Below, piece after piece: positions 15,319-22,746 of a stretch of 24,067 bases of DNA. This stretch comes from UBA7236 sp036734545 (lineage in GTDB: Bacteria; Bacteroidota; Bacteroidia; Chitinophagales; BACL12): the NCBI GenBank assembly GCA_036734545.1, contig DAIMYJ010000041.1, positions 1-24,067 of the forward strand, written 5' to 3'. Within the stretch, counting starts at the first letter, position 1. Each line of letters starts with the position of its first letter. The position numbers were made by a program, and so were the translations under genes. The notes under the pieces were generated by a model, which saw only the letters and a list, made by a program, of their open reading frames with translations, did not search any database and was not told the DNA's origin.

Positions 15319-15335
15319 ATGTATAAACAGGCATT

Positions 15336-16166
15336 ATGCGAAAAAAATTTACACTCCACCTTTCAGCTGCAGCACTCCTGACAGCAGTCATTTTTGGCGT
15401 CGTTCAGAACGGCCAGGCAAAAACCGACGGTGCTCCGTCGGGCAATACCGGTTCGCCGGATGACGGACAAACATGCGCCAGTACCGGCTGTCACACAGGT
15501 TCGGCACTCGAGCGTGAAGGACTGATCACCAGCGATGTGCCCGCTGCGGGTTATCTGGAAGGTGAGACCTACACCATTACTGTAACTGTGTCAGAGCCCG
15601 GTATCTCCAAATTCGGATTCCAGGCCTCACCGCAGGATGATGCAGGAAATACACTCGGCACAATGACGCTCATCAATACGGTGGAAACAAAACTCACCGG
15701 TGGAGGAAAATACATAACACATACCGAAGAAGGTACCCCCGGCAGCGGCAGCCGCACCTGGACCTTCAATTGGACGCCCGATGGCACTACCGGTGAGGTG
15801 ACTTTTTACACCGCCGTGAATGCCAGCAACGGAGGCGATAACGCTAGTGGCGATAAGATCTACTTTAGTTCGCTGAAGATCATTGAGGATCCCAGCAATA
15901 ACCCGGTGTCGATCACCGACATCGCCGGATTCCAATCCTCGATCATACAACACGGCGATCAGCTGCATGTGCAGGTATCTGCCGCTGAACAGGGTGATCT
16001 GTTCATCGTGTTGAGCGATCTTTCAGGAAGGACAATGGGTACCTATCAATACCCTGCAGCCACAGGCTCCTATATCCTGGAGGCAGAAGCACTGACACCC
16101 GGCGCCTATATCGCCACTTTCATGGTGAACGGCAAGCGCAGTGCGCACAAGTTCATGGTCATGTAA
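15336..16166 (+). CDS. Secreted protein with CX4CH motif, Reeler-like domain and T9SS sorting domain
   Basis: The 276-residue product has a signal peptide (MRKKFTLHLSAAALLTAVIF, cleavage likely near QAKTDGAPSG). GAPSGNTGSPDDGQTC leads into C47-ASTG-C52-H53, a CX4CH motif followed by TGSALE. Related Bacteroidota proteins carry a CxxCH here and are described as choice-of-anchor V or Reeler-like proteins (from memory). The middle region, YLEGETYTITVTVSEPGISK to VTFYTAVNASNGGD, looks like an all-beta domain. The last 80 residues (ITDIAGFQSSIIQHGD to AHKFMVM) match a T9SS type A domain. The motif could attach heme covalently, or be a disulfide or metal site. Own promoter and terminator suggest a single-gene transcript. 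Confidence 0.8.
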   Translation: MRKKFTLHLSAAALLTAVIFGVVQNGQAKTDGAPSGNTGSPDDGQTCASTGCHTGSALEREGLITSDVPAAGYLEGETYTITVTVSEPGISKFGFQASPQDDAGNTLGTMTLINTVETKLTGGGKYITHTEEGTPGSGSRTWTFNWTPDGTTGEVTFYTAVNASNGGDNASGDKIYFSSLKIIEDPSNNPVSITDIAGFQSSIIQHGDQLHVQVSAAEQGDLFIVLSDLSGRTMGTYQYPAATGSYILEAEALTPGAYIATFMVNGKRSAHKFMVM

Positions 16167-16187
16167 ACAGGTTTTCATTGTAATAAT

Positions 16188-16224
16188 AACGGGGTTGCCT
16201 TTACCGGCATCCCCGTTGTTTTTT
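16188..16224 (+). terminator. Intrinsic terminator after the CX4CH protein gene
   Basis: Arms 16188-16199 (aacggggttgcc) and 16206-16217 (ggcatccccgtt) pair over 12 positions with one mismatch and a 6-base loop. A g then six T follow. It starts 21 bases after the stop codon. Confidence 0.85.
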
Positions 16225-16232
16225 GTACCCAC

Positions 16233-16257
16233 AAAAAAAGCCATCCTAATGGATGGC
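16233..16257 (-). terminator. Intrinsic terminator after the DUF5606 gene
   Basis: On the minus strand, gccatcc and ggatggc (16257-16251 and 16246-16240) form a perfect 7-pair stem with a 4-base loop. Seven T follow (complement of a16233-16239). It lies 25 bases past the stop of the minus-strand gene and faces the plus-strand terminator. Confidence 0.85.
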
Positions 16258-16282
16258 CTGTAGTATGTTGCATGACAACCCC

Positions 16283-16717
16283 TTATTCCGCTGATTGCGT
16301 TTCGGCTGCTGCTTTATTCTTTTCCTCCAGTTCAGTTTGTAATACGCCTTTTTCATCCAGAATGGCGAACCATTTGATGAATTTCTTGATGTCGCTGATG
16401 TGAACCTTCTCGCGGTCGTATTCAGGTAATACTTTTTCAAAGTAAGCGCTCAACGTGGCATTGTCAGCCTTGGCATCAGCCGGCGGATTGCTCTCCTTTT
16501 GGGCATAGGCGCGCAGCATCACCTCCAGCAGTTCTACCGTGTCGTCGTTGGTGTAAATGGCAATGTTCTCCAGTGGGCTGAAGAGGTGTTCGCGGTTGGA
16601 AACGAATTTCGTCCACCCCTCACTCAAACTGGTAACAATAAGGCCGCTGGGCTTCTGGGATTCCATCTTGTATAATCCGCCTAAACCGGTGATCGCTGTG
16701 ATCTCTGCAAAACGCAT
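16283..16717 (-). CDS. DUF5606 family protein
   Basis: The 144-residue cytoplasmic product matches the Bacteroidota family DUF5606. The N-terminal half has AEITAITGLGGLYKMES, IVTSLSEGWTKFV and PLENIAIYTNDDTVEL; the second half has LSAYFEKVLPEYDREKVHIS, DIKKFIKWFAIL and an acidic, Ala-rich tail. No signal peptide or membrane segment is present. The function of the family is unknown. It is divergent from uvrB with 104 bases between starts, has a candidate -7 element at 16741-16734 and its own terminator. Confidence 0.88.
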   Translation of the reverse strand: MRFAEITAITGLGGLYKMESQKPSGLIVTSLSEGWTKFVSNREHLFSPLENIAIYTNDDTVELLEVMLRAYAQKESNPPADAKADNATLSAYFEKVLPEYDREKVHISDIKKFIKWFAILDEKGVLQTELEEKNKAAAETQSAE

Positions 16718-16733
16718 AAGTGAAAATTTTCGG

Positions 16734-16741
16734 CAAAATTA
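16734..16741 (-). promoter_or_regulatory. -7 element TAATTTTG before the DUF5606 gene
   Basis: The minus strand reads TAATTTTG, matching TAnnTTTG, 16 bases before the ATG at 16717. It lies in the divergent spacer shared with uvrB. Confidence 0.4.
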
Positions 16742-16821
16742 CGGAATCGTTTTGTACCGATTTGAGTTATTCCTTTACATCGGTAAAGCCCGATTTCGTA
16801 TTTTTCCTCCCTTTATCCGCT

Positions 16822-18843
16822 ATGGAATTCAAACTGACCAGTCAATATACACCCACCGGTGATCAGCCGCAGGCGATCCAACAACTGGTGGAAGGGATCA
16901 ACGCCGGGGAGCCGGCCCAGGTGCTGCTCGGCGTGACCGGCAGCGGCAAGACTTTTACGGTGGCCAATGTGATCCAGCAGGTGCAGAAACCCACGCTCAT
17001 CCTGTCGCACAACAAGACGCTGGTGGCTCAGCTGTATGGGGAGTTCAAACAGTTCTTCCCGGAGAACGCCGTGGAGTATTTCGTGAGCTACTACGATTAT
17101 TATCAGCCCGAAGCCTACATAGCCACCACCGATACCTATATCGAGAAGGACTTGTCCATCAATGCGGAAGTGGAGAAGCTGCGCCTCAAGACCACCTCCA
17201 GCCTCCAAAGCGGCAGGCGCGACGTGATCGTGGTGGCCACCGTGAGTTGTATCTACGGTATGGGTAACCCGGCAGAATTCAAGGAGAGTATCGTACGGGT
17301 GAATGTGGGCGATAAAATGTCCCGGAATTTTTTGCTCCATCGCCTGATCGATGCGCTGTATTCACGCGCCGCCGTGGAATTCCGACGCGGGAATTTCCGC
17401 GTTCAGGGAGATGTGGTGGATATCTTCCCCGCCTATGCAGATCATGCGTACCGCGTGACCTTCTTCGGCGATGAGGTGGAAGAGATCGAGGTCATCAATC
17501 CAGAGAACGGCAAACGCACCGGGACACAGGATAACATTGCCAACTTCACCGACAAACTGTATATCACGCCTAAAGATATCCTGCAGTCCATCATCACCGA
17601 GATATACGCTGAATTGGATGCGCAGGTGAAATATTTCGAGAGCATCGGTAAATACATTGAAGCCAAACGCCTCAGCGAACGCGTGAATTTTGATATAGAG
17701 ATGATCAAGGAACTGGGTTACTGTTCCGGAATCGAAAATTATTCCCGCTTCTTCGATCGTCGACAAAAAGGACAGCGCCCATTCTGCCTCATCGATTATT
17801 TTCCGGATGATTATCTGCTGGTGATCGATGAAAGCCATGTGACCGTCCCGCAGATCGGTGCGATGTACGGCGGCGACCGCGCACGAAAAATGAATTTGGT
17901 GGAGTATGGTTTTCGCCTGCCCAGCGCCATGGATAACCGCCCGCAGAATTTCGATGAGTTCATGACGCTGCTCAATCAGGTGATCTACGTGAGTGCCACA
18001 CCCGGTGATTTTGAACTCAATCAAAGCGGCGGCGTGATCGTGGATCAGGTGGTACGGCCGACCGGATTGCTGGATCCGCCTATTGAGATCCGGCCAACAT
18101 TGAATCAGGTGGATGACCTCCTGTTCGAGATCGGTGAACGCATCAAGAAGGATGAACGCGTACTGGTGACCACACTGACCAAACGCATGGCGGAGGAATT
18201 ATCGAAATATCTGCTGAAAATGCACATTCGCTGTAAATACATCCACAGCGAAGTGGAAACACTGGAACGCGTGGAGATCCTCCGCGATCTGCGCATCGGT
18301 CGTATTGATGTGGTGGTGGGTGTGAACCTGCTCCGCGAAGGCCTCGATCTGCCGGAAGTGTCGCTGGTGGCGATCATGGATGCTGACAAAGAAGGCTTCC
18401 TCCGCAACACCCGAAGCCTGACACAGACCGCCGGACGTGCCGCGCGTAATGAGAACGGACGCGTGATCATGTACGCCGATAAGGTCACGGACAGCATGCA
18501 GCGCACTATTGATGAGACTGAACGCCGTCGCGCCAAACAAATGGCCTATAACGTGGAACATGGTATTACACCGCGCACGGTCATCAAAAGCACAGAGGAA
18601 GTATTCACCATCGGTCGCGGGAACAGGAATGAACCGCAGCCCTATATCGAACCGCAGGATGCTGCAGCCGTCAGCCTGGTGGCCGATCCGGTGGTTTCCA
18701 TGATGGGACGGCCGCAGCTGGAAAAAGCCATCGCCGATACCAAAAAGAAAATGATGGCTGCTGCAAAAGATATGGACTTCCTCGAAGCTGCACGCCTCAG
18801 AGATGAGATGTATGCACTCGAACGCCTGCTCGAGGATAAGTGA
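16822..18843 (+). CDS. uvrB: Excinuclease ABC subunit UvrB
   Basis: The 673-residue product is the damage-recognition helicase-like subunit of nucleotide excision repair. I start at MEFKLTSQYTPTGDQPQAI, the normal UvrB N-terminus; an in-frame ATG at 16720 would add 34 atypical residues and overlap the divergent promoter. Walker A is GVTGSGKT (37-44). The DNA-wedging beta-hairpin has YYDYYQPEAY (90-99), and the DEAD-like box is VIDESH (near 335). The second helicase domain carries YVSATPGDFEL, VLVTTLTKRMAEEL, VVVGVNLLREGLDLPEVSLV and QTAGRAARN. The C-terminal UVR motif for UvrC contact is present (KAIADTKKKM to RLRDEMYALERLL). It ends 3 bases before the convergent amine oxidase gene. Confidence 0.98.
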   Translation: MEFKLTSQYTPTGDQPQAIQQLVEGINAGEPAQVLLGVTGSGKTFTVANVIQQVQKPTLILSHNKTLVAQLYGEFKQFFPENAVEYFVSYYDYYQPEAYIATTDTYIEKDLSINAEVEKLRLKTTSSLQSGRRDVIVVATVSCIYGMGNPAEFKESIVRVNVGDKMSRNFLLHRLIDALYSRAAVEFRRGNFRVQGDVVDIFPAYADHAYRVTFFGDEVEEIEVINPENGKRTGTQDNIANFTDKLYITPKDILQSIITEIYAELDAQVKYFESIGKYIEAKRLSERVNFDIEMIKELGYCSGIENYSRFFDRRQKGQRPFCLIDYFPDDYLLVIDESHVTVPQIGAMYGGDRARKMNLVEYGFRLPSAMDNRPQNFDEFMTLLNQVIYVSATPGDFELNQSGGVIVDQVVRPTGLLDPPIEIRPTLNQVDDLLFEIGERIKKDERVLVTTLTKRMAEELSKYLLKMHIRCKYIHSEVETLERVEILRDLRIGRIDVVVGVNLLREGLDLPEVSLVAIMDADKEGFLRNTRSLTQTAGRAARNENGRVIMYADKVTDSMQRTIDETERRRAKQMAYNVEHGITPRTVIKSTEEVFTIGRGNRNEPQPYIEPQDAAAVSLVADPVVSMMGRPQLEKAIADTKKKMMAAAKDMDFLEAARLRDEMYALERLLEDK

Positions 18844-18846
18844 TGA

Positions 18847-20532
18847 TCACGGTTGCACGATCACCACACTGCATCGCACCACGCCATTCTGCAGTGCAGT
18901 TAACACATAACTGCCGGCTGGGATCGCCTGCATGGGAAATTGATACACCTGTGCGGAAGTAACGATATCATTGTCCATGAATACCTGCACCTGCCTGCCG
19001 TCGATACCTGTAAGCAGTATTGTCCATCTGCCTTCCGTTTGTCCTGTGATCGCAAAATAGGCGGTACGGTCATGGGCATAAGCCTGCGCAAAACCGCTCT
19101 GCAGATCTTCCGTGACAGAAGTGAATGGGCAGGCCAGAATTTCTGCGGCTGCACGCGCACCACTTTCCAAAGCACCATGCACGGTCGCCGGATGATGGTT
19201 ACTGGTGGCTTCACCGGCAAAGAACAGGGCGCAATCTACAGGAGTAGCCAGATCGAGACGAGTGGTATCAGTCTCCGTGGTATATGTGTTCGGTGCCGGA
19301 AAAGAATAGGCTCCTTTGATATACGGCTCCTTGCTCCAGTCCTGAATGAAACCCTCCACAAAGTTGGCCGAGGCGGCGCCGTCGAATAACGCATCCAGTT
19401 CGGCAATGGCCACATCCATGGCACCGGCATCCAGCGAACTCATGTATTCGGCATTTGCACCCATGATGAAACATATAAGCACGTTGTTGGTCCCGGTAGT
19501 TTTATCAAGTCCCGGTGCCCACAGGAAAGTGGAATACCCGTCAACCGTGATATCCTGAATATCACTACCCCAGAAATTCGTGCTGAATTTGAGGAATAAT
19601 TTCATGCCGGCTCCCATGTCAAGGGTGTTGATGGCATTTACTTTTTCGGATGGCAGTGGCGGAGAAAAAGTGATGCTGCCTTCCTTCAATATGGGGATCG
19701 GTACCGTGATCACACATTTATCGGCTGTGTAAATACTGCCATCGGCACAATTCACGGTTACACCACCGGCTGTATAGGTAACGGCACTCACAACCTTGTT
19801 GTATTGGATCGCGCCCAATACGGGATCAAAGAACAGGGTGTCCAGCAGATCACGGTAACTGGTGTCGAGCAGAAAATCTTTTCCGCCGGTAAGCCAGAGC
19901 TCTTCGCTGATGGCGATGCTTTTCATACCGATACGGCTGATGCTGGTGCCGAATTCGGAGCCGATCCAGGCTTCATAGAAATGCCAGTACGGATGGGATG
20001 CTGTGATCCCATAGGCCGCTTCGAGATGGTCGCTCATGAGTATATCATCTCCGGTATAGGCATACATGTTGAGATAAAACTGCCAGCAATCCTCAAGACC
20101 GGCATCCCAGTAAGGCGGGTCCGTTTTGATCTCGCCGCCTACATCGTACATCGACTTATGGGTGCCGTATTCCAGCAACAGGTCCGGATCATAGGCGTCA
20201 ATGGAACTCCATAAAAAAGATGGCGGATCGCCGCCCACATTACCTTTGCCGTGCACGAATTCTGCGCCGGCTTCGGCTGGAAAATCGGCAAAGCCGGTGA
20301 GTGGCCGCACACGTCCGCCATGTTCACCGGAGGCTTCCAGTATGGTTACCGTGATACCGGCATCCTGCAATACCCGTGCGGCATACAGACCGGCCGCGCC
20401 CGCACCTATAATGATGACACTGCCCGAAACCTGCTGCCGCGGCTGCAGCGCATGCCACTGCAAAAAAGATGGGCCCAATAATATGGATGGCCCGGCCAGT
20501 CCTAGTGTTTGAACGAATTTTCTGCGCAGCAT
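18847..20532 (-). CDS. Secreted flavin-containing amine oxidase with Tat-like leader and T9SS domain
   Basis: The 561-residue protein starts LRRKFVQTLGLAGPSILLGP, which resembles a twin-arginine leader (R3-R4, then a mild hydrophobic stretch). The FAD-binding motif is IIIGAGAAGLYAARVL (G43, G45, G48) with E66 for the ribose and GGRV after it. The C-terminal flavin motif FFAGEATSNHHPATVHGALE (near 437-456) is that of the flavin monoamine oxidase family. FVHGKGN, MGAGMKLFLKF and SKEPYIKGAYSFP also fit. The final 70 residues, with ITGQTEGRWTILLTGIDGRQ and AIPAGSYVLTAL, look like a T9SS type A domain. It would oxidise an amine or amino acid at the surface or outside; the substrate is unknown. A -7 element lies 22 bases before the ATG. 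Confidence 0.88.
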   Translation of the reverse strand: MLRRKFVQTLGLAGPSILLGPSFLQWHALQPRQQVSGSVIIIGAGAAGLYAARVLQDAGITVTILEASGEHGGRVRPLTGFADFPAEAGAEFVHGKGNVGGDPPSFLWSSIDAYDPDLLLEYGTHKSMYDVGGEIKTDPPYWDAGLEDCWQFYLNMYAYTGDDILMSDHLEAAYGITASHPYWHFYEAWIGSEFGTSISRIGMKSIAISEELWLTGGKDFLLDTSYRDLLDTLFFDPVLGAIQYNKVVSAVTYTAGGVTVNCADGSIYTADKCVITVPIPILKEGSITFSPPLPSEKVNAINTLDMGAGMKLFLKFSTNFWGSDIQDITVDGYSTFLWAPGLDKTTGTNNVLICFIMGANAEYMSSLDAGAMDVAIAELDALFDGAASANFVEGFIQDWSKEPYIKGAYSFPAPNTYTTETDTTRLDLATPVDCALFFAGEATSNHHPATVHGALESGARAAAEILACPFTSVTEDLQSGFAQAYAHDRTAYFAITGQTEGRWTILLTGIDGRQVQVFMDNDIVTSAQVYQFPMQAIPAGSYVLTALQNGVVRCSVVIVQP

Positions 20533-20553
20533 AGGTTCTTATAGTGTTTTTTT

Positions 20554-20561
20554 CAAAGATA
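20554..20561 (-). promoter_or_regulatory. -7 element TATCTTTG before the amine oxidase gene
   Basis: The minus strand reads TATCTTTG, an exact TAnnTTTG match, 22 bases before the start at 20532. No -33 element is evident. Confidence 0.42.
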
Positions 20562-20664
20562 ATTATTCGTTGTGAATGGTTGTTTCGTAAGGTCGTTTTA
20601 TTTACTCAATACTGAGGATATCCCAGCGCAGGACAGGCTGTTTGATGGCATCCTCCTGATATTT

Positions 20665-21630
20665 CTATTCTACTGCCTCGGCGCGGGCCTTTTCTATCTG
20701 CAGAATGTTGTTTTGAATATCCTGCATGATCCACCTCGCCCAATAACTGGCATAAAAGTTAAAATTGGTGTTCAGCTTGAAATGACTGTAAAGGTGCAAT
20801 CGATAATTATCATCATTCAGTTTTTCCAATGTATAAGTTCCCGTAAGTACATCAAAATATTTACCGCCGATAAGCATGTGCTCGTCCATGGTCGTAGATG
20901 GGATCGAATAAGGGTCCGCATCTATGGAAAAAACCATTTTTTTCTGTTCCTTGTATTCCAAAACGGTTTCATGAAATACCAAGCCTTTGGTAAATATGGC
21001 TTCCCGTTTAGCACCAACACCGTTAAAGTTCAACTCTGCCTTAACAGGCCTGGGCATGCCAAGCAAAAGGGTGAGCCGGCCCATATCTTCCTCGGGGCTG
21101 ATAGTGCTGACCCGTGTTACATTTTCCCAGATCTTGTCTGCGGGGGCATGAATGTCAATATATGTATATGCTTCATAGGTGCCCGGTATGGCACCGATCC
21201 GGCTTTCAATGGGTGCTATGACAAATGGAAAAAGTACAAGTGTGCTGATGTAGGTCTTATTTTCCTTGCCCCTGAACTTGAAATATCCCCCAATAAGTCC
21301 GCCAATGGATGCGGCAAGCAGAAATATGGGCAATATCATGAGCCAGCAGGCCCAGCCTTCAAGGCTTAAAATGATGGTTATGAGAAAAAGAAGGAGAATG
21401 GGGATCCAGGGTATAAAAAAACGATACCATAATTTACGTGCATCCTGGTCATTGGATAACAGGATGGTGAATGCCCCTACAATGGTAGGCAGACAAAATA
21501 AAAAGGATACCGACATCACGGAAAACAGCCGCTCCCAAGTGTCCATTCCAAAGAATACACGCAGGACCAGGGCGTATGCGGTTGGTAAACCAATTATGAT
21601 CAGATACCTGATGGGGATATGGATTTTCAT
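20665..21630 (-). CDS. Membrane protein with C-terminal SRPBCC (polyketide-cyclase-like) domain
   Basis: The 321-residue protein has four or so hydrophobic helices in the first 130 residues (IPIRYLIIIGLPTAYALVLR, MSVSFLFCLPTIVGAFTILL, IPWIPILLLFLITIILSL, LMILPIFLLAASIGGLIGGY), with another possible one at ISTLVLFPFVIAP. From about 150 the soluble part has YIDIHAPADKIWENVTRVST, an opening typical of SRPBCC domains, followed by beta-rich FTKGLVFHETVLEYKEQKKM and a last amphipathic helix (YASYWARWIMQDIQNNILQI). The fold binds hydrophobic ligands in many proteins; no ligand can be proposed. It lies 132 bases before the amine oxidase gene in the same direction, and that gene has its own -7 element, so co-transcription is uncertain. 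Confidence 0.75.
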   Translation of the reverse strand: MKIHIPIRYLIIIGLPTAYALVLRVFFGMDTWERLFSVMSVSFLFCLPTIVGAFTILLSNDQDARKLWYRFFIPWIPILLLFLITIILSLEGWACWLMILPIFLLAASIGGLIGGYFKFRGKENKTYISTLVLFPFVIAPIESRIGAIPGTYEAYTYIDIHAPADKIWENVTRVSTISPEEDMGRLTLLLGMPRPVKAELNFNGVGAKREAIFTKGLVFHETVLEYKEQKKMVFSIDADPYSIPSTTMDEHMLIGGKYFDVLTGTYTLEKLNDDNYRLHLYSHFKLNTNFNFYASYWARWIMQDIQNNILQIEKARAEAVE

Positions 21631-21744
21631 GGGTACTAATTAAAGATCGATGATGCGTGTCGCGTTGCGATTCTGCATGATGACCAGATCATGCGCTACA
21701 GTAGCTCAAATGTACTCAAGTCCCATCGAATGTACACGAATTCA

Positions 21745-22443
21745 TTATAACTCAACCACTTCCACATACACCCCCAGCAAAATATGCCAGAACATATAAT
21801 GCCCCAGCCGTATGGCCAACGACGCTATAAAGCCGTATCGCACAAATACTTGTGCCTGCAGAAAATTCATGAGAAAGCCTGAGCTGAAGGCATACATTAT
21901 AAACCGAACGCTGCCCGTGGGAAATTGCTCTATCGGCTCTCTCAATGAAGTGAGAATGATCGCCGCCCACATAAAAGCATTGTAGTAATTGCCCTGCCTG
22001 AAGTATTTTCCCATCAGCAGCAGTATCGTCAAAGGTATCAGCCGGTAAAATACTTCGATCTCAAAAGCGCCTGAAGTATACAGGAAGATGGAGTAGGGGA
22101 AGGGTTGTAAAAAAGGCGGCAGTTCAGTGTAGGGTTCCGGATGCATGATCACTTTGATCACCAGAATATCCAGGATGCCGAAAATAGCACCTATCATTAG
22201 TGGAATTAGCCATCGCTTCTGCGTGCTTACAGCAGGTTCCCACAGATCGGGAAGGCCGGCCTTCGCCTGCAGAAATAAAAAGGGTACGCCAACCAGCATC
22301 CAGGCCAGATCGGCATATCGCCATACCCGGATGAACCGGCCTTCGCTTTCCATATCCTGCCCGATCAGTATGCCGGCAAAGGCAATGGCCAATAGTACCA
22401 GATAGGTCAGTAAATTGTTCTTCTCCTGCTTGTGGATGCTCAT
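21745..22443 (-). CDS. Membrane protein resembling CPBP (CAAX-protease-like) family
   Basis: The 232-residue protein has about seven hydrophobic segments. FEIEVFYRLIPLTI contains E130-x3-R134, similar to the EExxxR motif of CPBP/Abi intramembrane proteases, though only one Glu is adjacent in the standard way. The last helix has SLAIRLGHYMFWHIL, whose His residues could stand for the third CPBP motif. The middle FxxxH motif is not clear, since LTSLREPIEQF occupies that place. It may be a degenerate, inactive member or an unrelated membrane protein. The SRPBCC gene follows 114 bases downstream in the same direction; that spacer holds no clear terminator. Confidence 0.6.
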   Translation of the reverse strand: MSIHKQEKNNLLTYLVLLAIAFAGILIGQDMESEGRFIRVWRYADLAWMLVGVPFLFLQAKAGLPDLWEPAVSTQKRWLIPLMIGAIFGILDILVIKVIMHPEPYTELPPFLQPFPYSIFLYTSGAFEIEVFYRLIPLTILLLMGKYFRQGNYYNAFMWAAIILTSLREPIEQFPTGSVRFIMYAFSSGFLMNFLQAQVFVRYGFIASLAIRLGHYMFWHILLGVYVEVVEL

Positions 22444-22640
22444 AGGTATCTAATCACGCTCAGGCGGATGCAGTGACAAAATAATCAGTTTTATTTTTTT
22501 CAACATAACCGGCCCATCTCCAAACTCCACTTCCCAAAGCCCCCATCCCGCGCCCCACACCTGATTTCCCTTAACCAACGCCTACCCAAAACACCCACAC
22601 GCCCACATCTACATACTGGCATCCACCAGCCTAATACATC

Positions 22641-22688
22641 ATCCGCCGCGGCGGACACATCTCCATCCGCCGTGGCGGACACATCTGC
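22641..22688. repeat. Two 24-base direct repeats each holding a GC-rich palindrome
   Basis: Units 22641-22664 and 22665-22688 differ at two positions only. Each contains a palindrome: tccgccgcggcgga (22642-22655, perfect) and tccgccgtggcgga (22666-22679, perfect apart from the central pair). Each is followed by cacatct. The palindromes could be paired as hairpins or bound by a dimeric protein. Confidence 0.85.
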
Positions 22689-22719
22689 ACATCTCCATAT
22701 CTGCACATTTGCACATCAA
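22680..22719. repeat. Octanucleotide array CACATCTG-like, five units
   Basis: Five 8-base units follow each other: cacatctg, cacatctc, catatctg, cacatttg, cacatcaa. The 24-base repeat before it equals three such lengths, and a cacatctc unit at 22656-22663 is in phase with the array. The array ends 3 bases before the transketolase -7 element, so it occupies the -33 region of that promoter. Confidence 0.8.
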
Positions 22720-22722
22720 GGT

Positions 22723-22730
22723 TATCTTTG
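22723..22730 (+). promoter_or_regulatory. -7 element TATCTTTG before transketolase
   Basis: TATCTTTG matches TAnnTTTG and lies 17 bases before the ATG at 22747. An in-frame ATG at 22672 lies upstream of it inside the repeats and is rejected as a start. The only TTTG upstream (22708-22711) is 11 bases away, too close for a standard -33 element. Confidence 0.45.
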
Positions 22731-22746
22731 CCAAAACTTCCATTCC

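Larger units (their letters stand above)
22444..22746. other. Spacer with C-rich tract and palindrome-bearing repeats
   Basis: No gene is supported here. The part 22490-22500 is T-rich. The part 22501-22640 is strongly skewed on this strand: my hand count gives about 66 C and 11 G in 140 bases. It leads into two 24-base repeats with palindromes (22641-22688), then an 8-base array (22680-22719), then a -7 promoter element for transketolase (22723-22730). The skew resembles, on the opposite strand, the G/T-rich array at 245-313. Confidence 0.7.

Noticed and set aside
15224..15335. Terminator or RNA gene after the peroxiredoxin
   Set aside because: No stable stem with a T tract, and no tRNA-like or riboswitch-like fold could be recognised; only a -7 element is supported.
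20572..21369. 265-codon plus-strand open frame
   Set aside because: It lies almost wholly opposite the SRPBCC membrane protein gene, whose product has clear helices and a recognisable domain; the opposite frame has no coherent domain.
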